In this document: positions 8,691 through 16,377 of the stretch, piece by piece
Layout of the letters: the number at the start of each line of letters is the position of its first letter
Numbering within the stretch: the stretch's first letter is position 1
Assembly (NCBI GenBank): GCA_934462775.1
Contig: CAKSIR010000022.1
Coordinates: 1-22,369, forward strand
DNA: 22,369 nucleotides
Origin: an uncultured Ruminiclostridium sp.
GTDB taxonomy: Bacteria; Bacillota; Clostridia; Oscillospirales; Ruminococcaceae
Direction of reading: 5' to 3'
Program-made: the position numbers and the translations under genes
Notes under the pieces: generated by a model
Database searches by the model: none
What the model was told of the DNA's origin: nothing
The model's input: the letters and a program-made list of their open reading frames with translations, nothing else

Positions 8691-8943
8691 GCTGAAGCTC
8701 CTTCTGCATGGTTTTCTGCGGCGGAAGATAAAGCACTTCCGTCTTTTTGCCGAAAACCTCTTCGTTAAGCTGCTCGAATGATATTTCCTCGCAGAGATAG
8801 CCGTTTTTGCTCATGCTTTTCTGAATGGGACTGTCGGACGCTAAATCCTCTTCGCCGTTCATGTAAGCCTCGCGCTTTTTTTTCAGTCCGTCCAGCTCTT
8901 TCTGCCAGAAGGCTCTGTTTTTAGGACTGTCGAAATATGCCAT
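8680..8943 (-). CDS. Small hydrophilic protein of unknown function (87 aa)
   Basis: An 87-residue soluble, charged protein beginning MAYFDSPKNRAFWQKELDGL, with a helical Lys/Glu-rich first part and no membrane segment or signal peptide. I do not recognise its family with confidence. Small proteins of similar size occur next to VirB4 in Firmicutes conjugative elements, but I cannot assign it to one. The start has GAGG 8 bp before the ATG. It is embedded between the solute-binding lipoprotein (23 bp upstream) and the second Ig-like protein, whose start codon it overlaps, so it is a genuine operon member and likely cytoplasmic. Confidence 0.75.
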   Translation of the reverse strand: MAYFDSPKNRAFWQKELDGLKKKREAYMNGEEDLASDSPIQKSMSKNGYLCEEISFEQLNEEVFGKKTEVLYLPPQKTMQKELQHEM

Positions 8944-8966
8944 TTTATTGTCCTCTCACCGTTAGA

Positions 8967-9629
8967 TTAACTAATTTCGTAAATTGCGCCGTCAAGGAGC
9001 GCTTTCAGCTCGCTGCTGCCCCTTTTCATGGCGAAAACGTATTTCTGCGCGCTGGCATCGTAAAGATTGTTCACCTTAAAGCCGAACTCTTCCGCAATTT
9101 CCGCCGCCTTGTCGGGAGCGCAGAAATAAGCGTTTATTTTTCCCACAATAAGCGCGTCTGTCGCCTGAACCGCGTCCATAACCGCAAATTCACCGTTTTC
9201 CTCGTCGGTCATTTCCGAAAAGTCGGACGAAACCGCGGTAACCTTGCCGTCAAAATCCGCCAGGCGGTATTTGTAGTCAACATCGCTGTAAACGGCGCAC
9301 ATATTTACGGTAAGATACGGCACGGTCACAAGGTAATCCGAGCCTATCATGTTGGTGCGCTGAATGGTTGGCACTGCGAAATCCGCCTCCCCCGACTCAA
9401 GCATTTCAATCACTTCATCGTCAGAATTGCAGAAAGCGATTTCGTAAGGCAGGCCTGTTTTTTCCGCAGTATCAATTGCGTACTGAATACATTCGGAATA
9501 CATATTCTCCGAATCCTCGCCGTTAATCACCGCAACGGTAAGGGATTTCGGCAGCGCGTCGTTTCCGCCGGCGCAGGCGGACATGGTAAGAACCGCCGCA
9601 AGGGCGATTACAGCAGCTATCTTTTTCAT
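8967..9629 (-). CDS. Small extracellular solute-binding lipoprotein (type II periplasmic-binding fold)
   Basis: A 220-residue lipoprotein with signal peptide and lipobox (LTMSAC, Cys19). The mature part resembles the two-lobe SBP_bac_3/type II binding fold: a first strand LTVAVINGED, then EMLESGEADFAVPTI, where binding proteins usually have a conserved segment of this kind, and the closing strand with DALIVGKINAYFC. It is a little shorter than usual for the family (about 230-260). No ABC permease or ATPase is nearby, so it is an orphan receptor, perhaps serving the secretion apparatus or a sensor rather than uptake. Its ATG overlaps the VirB4 stop codon (ATGA), showing tight coupling to that ATPase gene. 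The ligand is not predictable. Confidence 0.8.
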   Translation of the reverse strand: MKKIAAVIALAAVLTMSACAGGNDALPKSLTVAVINGEDSENMYSECIQYAIDTAEKTGLPYEIAFCNSDDEVIEMLESGEADFAVPTIQRTNMIGSDYLVTVPYLTVNMCAVYSDVDYKYRLADFDGKVTAVSSDFSEMTDEENGEFAVMDAVQATDALIVGKINAYFCAPDKAAEIAEEFGFKVNNLYDASAQKYVFAMKRGSSELKALLDGAIYEIS

Positions 9630-12313
9630 TCTCTGAACAGCCTTTCCACATCACCGTTTGCCACAATGTCAACGCAGGTGCGGTTTGCGGGAGAGGTAAC
9701 AACAAATGCCCTGCCTCGCGGGTTGCTTATAATCTGCTCCTGCTCGCTTTCATTGATTGCGCCCGCCTTTTCGTACAGGCGGCAAAGGTCGTGCATATCG
9801 TTAGGCGCAAGGGGGAAAATGAAAGAATACTGGCAGGCGTTGATGATAGCCGTTGACTTTCTTGCGATTTCCTCCGTACCTACGAAGTCCTTGATGTTCT
9901 GCGTAATGATTATCTGCATACCGTTGTACTTTCTGATACGCTTTGCAAGCTGGAACATGAAGTCAAGGGCAATCGGGTACTTTTCGTCAATGAAAACATG
10001 GGCCTCGTCTATTACGATAACGATTTTTCTGTTAGCGCGGTGCTTGAGGTTGTAGTCCCTGTTCTTAATTATCTCGTTGTCAAGCCATTTAAGAACAAGC
10101 AGCATCTGCGCATTGGCGATAACGTTGTTCTTGTTGGACAGCAGGGACTGGAAGTTGAACACGATGAAGTTTTCCTTTGTATCAATGGACGCGGCGTGGT
10201 TCCACAGGTGGGAGTTTCTGCCGCCCGTTGCAAACTTTGAAACATAGTTAAGCAGGATACGCAGGTTCTTTTTCATATACTCGCTGTTGGACATCTGGAA
10301 GTCGATAAGTATTTTGTCGTACAGGTCGTCGAAAATCGGGTAGCTCTCCGCCTTAAGCTTGGAAAGGTCGGTGTCGGCGTCAATGCCCTTTTCGGAGTAA
10401 AGACGGACGAACAGGTTGTTCAGATATTCCATTGCGTCGTTGTCAACGTTGGGGAGAATCTGCCTGAAAAATTCCTCAAGGAACTGAAGGTGAGCGTTAA
10501 AGCTGTTTGAGCCTTCGCCGTCGTCGTCCTCGTCAGCGGCGCTGGTAATAATGTGGAACGGGTTCAGATTGCCCTCGGTCGCCTTACCTACGTCGATCAC
10601 CTTTCCGTCAAGGTTTCTCGCAAGAGCGCCGTACTCGTTTTCAGGGTCGAGAATGAAAATCTTGCTGTTGTCGGCGGCAAGGTTGGAAAGAATCGTCTTG
10701 GTCGCAAAGGATTTACCGGAGCCTGACTTACCGATAACCGCCATGTTGGAGTTTACGCGCTCGCTGTCGCGCTTGAAGAAGTTTACGAAAATCGGAGTGC
10801 CGTTGCTCTTTCCGAAGCTTACGCCGCCGTCGTCGAGAAGGTCGGGGTAAACGAAGGGGAACACCGCCGCGATAGAGGAGGAGTGGATTCCTCTGCTCTT
10901 TGCCGTAAAGCAGTCGTAGGCGGAAATATTGGCGCTTGCGTAGGTTTCAAAGGTCTGCATGAACAGATCCTGTGTCTTGAAGCTGTTTTCCGCGAGGGTG
11001 CGCTTTATCTTCTTCTTGAGCGAGGTGTACTGGGAGGAGGAAGTTACCTTTTTTCCCTCCCTCATATCCCGATAGCGCTGGGTAAGCTCGTAGTCGTATA
11101 TTGTAACGTATGTATTGGTGTCGAAAAGGGTTTCGTTTTCGCTCTGGAGCAGGGCGAGCAGCTCGGAAAGGCTGTCTATGTGATCGCTTAGCTCCATAAG
11201 CTTGGAGGTTTTGCCCGTTTCGCCGCTCTGTCCGCGAAGCTCGTCGATTGCGCGGTCGATTCGGCGAATCGACTGGTAGCGGTCAACCGGCTTGAACTTC
11301 ATCACAACGCGGGTGTTGGGCATATTGAAAAGGCGATAGCCCCAGGCATTGGTTACAAACTGGGGGTAATCGGTTATTTTAAGGGTGTGAGTGATAAGTC
11401 CGTCATACTTCACCATACGGGAGGTGAATTCCACCTTTTTCGGCAGAATCCAGTCCATATAGTCCGCAGGGTCAAGGCTATCGATCTCGCGTTCGTCAAA
11501 CACCTGATTATACTGATACTTGAGGAAAACCGCCAGCTCCTTTTGGTTCAGACGGTGTACGTCAAGTCCGCCGGTTGTAAGCTGAGCCACCGCGCTGCGC
11601 ACCTGATCCTCCAGTATCTGCTTCTTGCCGTCGAAGAAAACGAGGTAGTGGAACGAACGGTAAACCTTATCATCAAAATTGATTCGCTCAATGTCGGCGA
11701 TTCGGTCGTGGATAATGCCGATACGGACGGTAAGCTCCTCCTCGTCGATAAGTCCGCGGACGAACGCCTGCTTAAGCTCCTCCATTTTCTTCTGTTCGCT
11801 TGCAATAAAGCGGTCGTAGATAATGGGGCGGTCGATTTTTACGAGAGCGCCTGTCTGATTGCCCGAAATAGTTCTGATAACCGAGCCTAAAACGCGGTCG
11901 ATCATGGTGTTCTGGCGGCTTTCGGAAAGAAATCTGAACTCGATGGAGGGAATCTCGATAACTGCGCCGTAATACTGACCGTAGCTGATAAGATCCCCGT
12001 CGAAGCCCTCGAAAGGAGTAATATCCCGCACGCTTGCCGCTGATTTGCCCTTTTGGTCGGTAATGACCGAGGGCTGAGCCAGATGTCTTATGCCGTGAAA
12101 CAGGAGCAGATACACCTTTTCATCATCGAGAGGCATAATAAGCACCACAAATATAACCGCGTCAAGCAGCGCCAGCCAGCCGTTGTACGGAATGTTCGAG
12201 GTAATAAGCGCAACGGCTATCAGGGCGCCGAAAAGTCCGATTGCCACATCGACAATGGAAACGCCCTTGAAAAGCTCGGTCATGACTTTGGTTTTCTTCG
12301 GTATAATTCGCAT
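9626..12313 (-). CDS. virB4: VirB4-type T4SS ATPase with fused N-terminal PrgI/VirB3-like membrane segment
   Basis: An 895-residue VirB4/TraC/TrbE ATPase that powers T4SS assembly and transport at the inner face of the membrane. Walker A is GKSGSGKS (residues 528-535), Walker B is IVIVIDEAH (about 764-772), and a RecA-type stretch QIIITQN follows (about 800-806). The first about 62 residues carry two hydrophobic helices (about 18-38 and 44-62), resembling the separate PrgI/VirB3 protein of Firmicutes systems. The length, longer than about 800 for stand-alone VirB4, fits such a fusion. A charged region at about 170-210 and 415-440 lies in the N-terminal VirB4 domain. It is 24 bp downstream of the second VirB6-like gene, with AAAGGA before the ATG. 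Confidence 0.93.
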   Translation of the reverse strand: MRIIPKKTKVMTELFKGVSIVDVAIGLFGALIAVALITSNIPYNGWLALLDAVIFVVLIMPLDDEKVYLLLFHGIRHLAQPSVITDQKGKSAASVRDITPFEGFDGDLISYGQYYGAVIEIPSIEFRFLSESRQNTMIDRVLGSVIRTISGNQTGALVKIDRPIIYDRFIASEQKKMEELKQAFVRGLIDEEELTVRIGIIHDRIADIERINFDDKVYRSFHYLVFFDGKKQILEDQVRSAVAQLTTGGLDVHRLNQKELAVFLKYQYNQVFDEREIDSLDPADYMDWILPKKVEFTSRMVKYDGLITHTLKITDYPQFVTNAWGYRLFNMPNTRVVMKFKPVDRYQSIRRIDRAIDELRGQSGETGKTSKLMELSDHIDSLSELLALLQSENETLFDTNTYVTIYDYELTQRYRDMREGKKVTSSSQYTSLKKKIKRTLAENSFKTQDLFMQTFETYASANISAYDCFTAKSRGIHSSSIAAVFPFVYPDLLDDGGVSFGKSNGTPIFVNFFKRDSERVNSNMAVIGKSGSGKSFATKTILSNLAADNSKIFILDPENEYGALARNLDGKVIDVGKATEGNLNPFHIITSAADEDDDGEGSNSFNAHLQFLEEFFRQILPNVDNDAMEYLNNLFVRLYSEKGIDADTDLSKLKAESYPIFDDLYDKILIDFQMSNSEYMKKNLRILLNYVSKFATGGRNSHLWNHAASIDTKENFIVFNFQSLLSNKNNVIANAQMLLVLKWLDNEIIKNRDYNLKHRANRKIVIVIDEAHVFIDEKYPIALDFMFQLAKRIRKYNGMQIIITQNIKDFVGTEEIARKSTAIINACQYSFIFPLAPNDMHDLCRLYEKAGAINESEQEQIISNPRGRAFVVTSPANRTCVDIVANGDVERLFRE

Positions 12314-12337
12314 GGAACATTGTCCTTTCCTGATTGT

Positions 12338-14650
12338 TTACTGGTCTTTGAACTGAGATGAATCGGCGGAGCCGTTTGAAATGCCCGGAAGCGGCGAGCC
12401 GAAGCTTTCCGCGCCCTTGAAGCCCATATCGTTCACCATTTCCACAACAGCCGAGCCTGCCGCGCCGGTTTCGTGGCTTTCTCTCGTGTAAAGCTGAGAG
12501 CCGTCAAATACGCTTACGGAATGGAGCGTTTTTCCGTCCGCGCTCGGAGTCATATGAACGCCCTTAGCGCCCATGCTGCGGAGCGAACCGAACGAGTTCG
12601 CCATGCTCCTTGTGCCAAGGCCCGACCTGCCGTTAAGCTGCGCGCCCATTCGCTTGTAGTAGTTTGACATAAAGTCGCTGCCGCCGCTCTTTTCGGCGCA
12701 GAATTTCTTGGCGTCCTCCACCTTCATCATACGCGGAATCATCGCCATATCCGACGGCACGTCAAAGTTAAAGCCTGCCGCGTTCATAAGTCCTACCTGC
12801 GGACCGTTCGGCTTGGTTTTATAGTAGAACGAGCTTTCGTTGGTGTTCCGCATCATATCGATAACAGGAGCGAACTTCGGGTTCAGCCCCCTCATCTTAG
12901 CATACTCTGCGTCCTTTTGATCCTTCGGAACAAAGTCAGGCACAAAGGTGTAGCCCTCCGGTATGTTCGCCTGCTTGTCGGCGGTGCCGAAAGAGGTCAT
13001 GCCCTCGGAAAGGTCGAACATATTCATGTTCTGCTGCGCGTTTTCCGAGAAGGTGCTTGTGAAATATTTCGATATATTCTGCTGATCCGTAAAGCTTCCG
13101 CCTGCTGTGAACGCGTCCGAATCGTGACCGCCGCCCGACGGAATGTCCGCGCCGTTTGCCGAGCCGCCGTCATGTGTATTCGGCGGCATGATCTGCGGCC
13201 TGCTGCCTGCGCCCTCCGGACCTGTAAGAGCAAGCATAGGCTTACTTGCGCCGCCGTTAAATTTTTCGCCGCCCGACATTGAGCCGCCGGCGTTAAATTT
13301 GGAGGAGCCGTGGCTCGCCGCTGCGCCTGCTCCTGCGCCCGCCGCTGCGCCTGCCGCCGCTGCGGGAGCTTTCTTGCTGAAGCCGCCGCGGACGCCCTTT
13401 ACAACCGCTCCCTTAACGCGGTGGAACGCGCCGCCCATCATGCCCATTGCAGCCATGTTGGTCATATGCTCGTCATAGCCTACGCCCTGATCGAGTATGG
13501 TTGTGAGCATTGAGGAGGACTTGTAAACAGCCCATGCGCCGCCCATGATGAAAATAAGCTTTACAAGGTAATCGCCCAGGTTGCCGACAATGTTGTCGCT
13601 GAAGAACCGTATCTTGTCGCTCATTATCAGCGGCACGACCATCAGGTACAGCCTCATGCCGATTGCCGAGCCGTAGCCCGAAAATACCTTTGCGATAAAG
13701 GTGGAGCGCCACTTTCTGAACTTTTCACCGTCGTCAAGCACCATTGTCGAAACAAAGTATGGCGAGGTGATGTACAGCAGGATAATGTCGAAAATTCGCC
13801 GTATGAAGTTCAGCAGGCACATACCCACTACTATTATAATAAATATCGAGGAAATAAAGCCGATTGCGTAGTCAACCTTGCTCAAATGGTAGTAAACGGG
13901 CCACTCCCAGTAGGAGATTTTTCCCGACGCAAGGTCGGACCATGGCTGAACGCTCATGCTCGCCACCGACGGCTTTGAGCCGATAACGCCGCTTGTGTCA
14001 AGGGAGCTTACCACGAGAATGGATCTGCCCAAGGACATATCGTTGCCTTGGCTCAGCGCCGTTGAAACCGTGTTCAGAATTACCGAGGAAAGGTAAAGCA
14101 TAAACACCATCGTAAGCGGCACGATCAGGAAATTTATCATGGTTTTCAACACCGATTTAAGCACCTGACCCACCGGACGCTTGTTCTCGAAATCAAAGTC
14201 GAGGGTGGAGCGTATCGTGGCGTAAATTGCGAAAATAAGCGCCAGACCGAACGCAACAAGCGTAACCGCAACAAGCACGCTGCGAATACCGTCGTCAAGA
14301 ACCAACACATTCAGCAGCGAATCCGTCCTCGTTATGCCGTCCGCCCCTCGGTAGGTGACGGGCTGAATGCCGATAAGCACGTCGAACGCCGTCTGCATTA
14401 CGTCTATGATGTAAAGGAACAGCTCGAACAAGGCGTAAACTCCCTTTAGCCACCAGTCGAGAATAAAGCTGCCCACATAGTCCATTACCGTTTTGACAAC
14501 CGGTACCAGGATAGGCTCTACAATCGTTTCGATAATAAACTTGAATATAGAGCTGAGAATACTGGTAAGCCAGTTTCTGAGAGGGCTTAATATTGCGTTC
14601 AGTACTTTATTAAATATGTCGGAAAACAATCCCATTATGCTGATAGGCAC
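12338..14650 (-). CDS. VirB6/TrbL-like T4SS channel protein 2
   Basis: A 770-residue polytopic protein. It starts with an amphipathic/hydrophobic region (about 1-100), followed by helices at about 122-144, 165-195, 262-282, 285-303, 325-343 and 362-380, then a soluble C-terminal half. A block at 282-314 (RRIFDI, LYITSPYFV, LDDGEKFRKW) also occurs in the neighbouring gene and marks the VirB6/TrbL-like family of Firmicutes conjugation systems, thought to line the transfer channel. Residues about 427-460 are Ala/Gly-rich; the remaining about 300 residues are hydrophilic, with no recognised domain. Translation starts at GTG (14650), because AAGGGGTG is 7 bp before it; the next in-frame ATG is 15 bp further and too far. 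It lies 17 bp after its paralogue. Confidence 0.85.
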   Translation of the reverse strand: MPISIMGLFSDIFNKVLNAILSPLRNWLTSILSSIFKFIIETIVEPILVPVVKTVMDYVGSFILDWWLKGVYALFELFLYIIDVMQTAFDVLIGIQPVTYRGADGITRTDSLLNVLVLDDGIRSVLVAVTLVAFGLALIFAIYATIRSTLDFDFENKRPVGQVLKSVLKTMINFLIVPLTMVFMLYLSSVILNTVSTALSQGNDMSLGRSILVVSSLDTSGVIGSKPSVASMSVQPWSDLASGKISYWEWPVYYHLSKVDYAIGFISSIFIIIVVGMCLLNFIRRIFDIILLYITSPYFVSTMVLDDGEKFRKWRSTFIAKVFSGYGSAIGMRLYLMVVPLIMSDKIRFFSDNIVGNLGDYLVKLIFIMGGAWAVYKSSSMLTTILDQGVGYDEHMTNMAAMGMMGGAFHRVKGAVVKGVRGGFSKKAPAAAAGAAAGAGAGAAASHGSSKFNAGGSMSGGEKFNGGASKPMLALTGPEGAGSRPQIMPPNTHDGGSANGADIPSGGGHDSDAFTAGGSFTDQQNISKYFTSTFSENAQQNMNMFDLSEGMTSFGTADKQANIPEGYTFVPDFVPKDQKDAEYAKMRGLNPKFAPVIDMMRNTNESSFYYKTKPNGPQVGLMNAAGFNFDVPSDMAMIPRMMKVEDAKKFCAEKSGGSDFMSNYYKRMGAQLNGRSGLGTRSMANSFGSLRSMGAKGVHMTPSADGKTLHSVSVFDGSQLYTRESHETGAAGSAVVEMVNDMGFKGAESFGSPLPGISNGSADSSQFKDQ

Positions 14651-14667
14651 AAATATTCACCCCTTTC

Positions 14668-16341
14668 TCAGTGCTGTTCTTCATCTTCATCGTCCTGACT
14701 GCCGTCATTGAACGAATCGTATTTATCCTTAGCGTCCTGTATCCTGTCAAAGGCAGAGGATTTGTTCTCGCCGCCTTTTCCGTCTGTAATCTGTTTCTGA
14801 GCCGAGCCGCCGCGCTGACTGCCGGAGCCGCCGCCCGATTTGCCGTCCGTGATAGCCTTATGCGAGCCGCCTGACGAGCCGCCCGAGAAGCCTCCCGAGC
14901 CGCCTGCGCCGCCTGCCGAGCCGCCTGCCGCTCCTGCGCCGCCTGCTGAACCGCCTGCTGCGCCCGCGCCGCCTGCCGCTCCTCCGCCTGCGCCTGCAAG
15001 ACCGCCTGCCGAGCCGCCCATTCCGCCTGTGAACGCTGCTCCTCCGCCTGCCGCTCCTGCGCCGCTTGCTGCTGCGCCCGCGCCGCCTGCCGCCGCGCCT
15101 GCGCCGCCTGCTCCTGCTGCCGCACCGCCCGCTGCCGCTGCGCCTGCCGCGCCGCCTGTTGCAACGGTTGCGCCTACCATTGCGCCTACCTGTGCAGCCT
15201 TTCTGCCTGTCGCCATAAGCATCATTGAGCTTTCGCGCGCCGCTCTTGCAGCTTCGGGGCTGATTATCTCAATAATCATCGCCTGTGACTTGAACGCCGC
15301 GTAAACGCCGCCTATGAGCAGAATCGACTTAATCAGCATATCGCCGAAGCTGCTGCCGGTAAACTTGATATTGGAGCTCATAATGGTAGGAACAAGAAGC
15401 ATTACCAGCTTCATTGAGAAAACAATTCCGAAGGATGAAATCATCTTGCCGATAAGCACCTCCTGCCATTTCTTGAACATCTGACCGTTGTCCAGCGGTC
15501 TTGTCGCCACGAAGAACGGCGAGGTTATATATAAAACAAGTATGTCGAAAATACGCCGTATAAACACGAATATCGAGCACGCCATAATTACGGCGGTGAT
15601 GATTGCGATTATATACGGGAGCGCAAAGTTGTAATCAAGCAGGTTAAACCGCTTATCAACATCTCCGCGGCTGTATATCGCCTTGGGATTATCAAGGAAG
15701 TATTTGTGGTTTGCGTCGGTAAAGCTTGCATTGTCATCGGTTGCGTAGTTAAACGTGCCGGTAAGGAATATCGTGCTTGCGAAGGTAGGGGAGGAGTCGG
15801 TACCCATGCCTACGTTTATGGCGTGGTCGGTCGCTACTAGGATTGTCGTTGCAAGCTGGGAGCCGAGATACATCATAAACGGGATTATGAGAAACGAAAC
15901 CATTGCCTTGAGCGCCTGCTTCAGCACTTCGCCAACCGGGTGTTTGTTTTCGAGAATATTGTCGCCGATGGATTTGCCCACTGAATATATGGTGAATATC
16001 ATGCAGATTCCGGCAGCCACAAGGGTTATGCCGATGAAGGCGGTTCTGATGCTGTCGTCCGTCAGGAAAACGTCCAGTATATACATATCCTGACCGCTGC
16101 TTTTGACTGTTTTTACTCCCGAAAAAATATCGAAAATGTTCTGAAGAACGTCTACAATGCCGAGAAGTAATTTCAGCATATTGTAAAGTCCCTCAACAAA
16201 CAGCGCCTTAATTATAGGGTAAACAACCTCAAGGAATATGCTCTGCAATATTTTTACAATAGGGTCTATGAACGTATTGAAAAGCGTTGTGAATATGCTT
16301 TTCATAGCGCCTGTTAAAATAGCTGACAAGCCTAAATACAT
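14668..16341 (-). CDS. VirB6/TrbL-like T4SS channel protein 1 with Gly/Ala-rich tail
   Basis: A 557-residue membrane protein paralogous to the next gene. Helices are seen at about 38-75, 98-121, 145-170, 238-262, 264-280, 302-320 and 336-352. The shared block RRIFDILVLYITSPFFVAT (262-280) with PLDNG and FKKW matches the other VirB6-like protein. Residues about 397-493 are almost purely Gly, Ala and Ser, followed by a hydrophilic tail with two ITDGK copies (497-501 and 518-522) and an acidic end (DDEDEEQH). The family contributes to the inner-membrane channel of T4SS. AAGGAG stands shortly before the ATG, and the gene is 36 bp after the first Ig-like protein gene. Having two family members in a row suggests a hetero-oligomeric channel. 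Confidence 0.85.
   Translation of the reverse strand: MYLGLSAILTGAMKSIFTTLFNTFIDPIVKILQSIFLEVVYPIIKALFVEGLYNMLKLLLGIVDVLQNIFDIFSGVKTVKSSGQDMYILDVFLTDDSIRTAFIGITLVAAGICMIFTIYSVGKSIGDNILENKHPVGEVLKQALKAMVSFLIIPFMMYLGSQLATTILVATDHAINVGMGTDSSPTFASTIFLTGTFNYATDDNASFTDANHKYFLDNPKAIYSRGDVDKRFNLLDYNFALPYIIAIITAVIMACSIFVFIRRIFDILVLYITSPFFVATRPLDNGQMFKKWQEVLIGKMISSFGIVFSMKLVMLLVPTIMSSNIKFTGSSFGDMLIKSILLIGGVYAAFKSQAMIIEIISPEAARAARESSMMLMATGRKAAQVGAMVGATVATGGAAGAAAAGGAAAGAGGAGAAAGGAGAAASGAGAAGGGAAFTGGMGGSAGGLAGAGGGAAGGAGAAGGSAGGAGAAGGSAGGAGGSGGFSGGSSGGSHKAITDGKSGGGSGSQRGGSAQKQITDGKGGENKSSAFDRIQDAKDKYDSFNDGSQDDEDEEQH
14863..15153 (-). repeat. Low-complexity Gly/Ala codon repeat within the VirB6-like gene
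   Basis: About 290 bp of imperfect GGC/GGA/GCA/GCC-type units (seen on the plus strand as repeated gccgcctgc, gcgccgcctg and cctgccgctcc) encode the Gly/Ala/Ser tail at residues 397-493. Some 20-30 bp blocks recur almost exactly. The repetition leaves alternative frames open and may allow length variation by slippage. Confidence 0.85.
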
Positions 16342-16377
16342 TGCTGTTCGCTCCTTTCCTTGAAATTGAATCTATGC

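Noticed and set aside
7917..8768. Plus-strand 283-codon ORF
   Set aside because: Antisense shadow of the second Ig-like protein gene.
8937..10055. Long 372-codon plus-strand ORF
   Set aside because: Antisense to the solute-binding and VirB4 genes, which have clear motifs; the product resembles no protein family.
14863..15153. Possible CRISPR array because of regular GC-rich repetition
   Set aside because: Units are short, imperfect, without unique spacers, and in frame with a protein tail.
14610..15164. A 184-codon alternative-frame ORF rich in Gln, Ala and Arg on the minus strand
   Set aside because: It is the out-of-frame reading of the Gly/Ala repeat of the VirB6-like gene and runs across the gene junction. 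No ribosome binding site or plausible protein composition.
14840..15304. Plus-strand Pro/Ala-rich ORF opposite the same repeat
   Set aside because: Complement of the repetitive coding DNA; kept open by codon bias.
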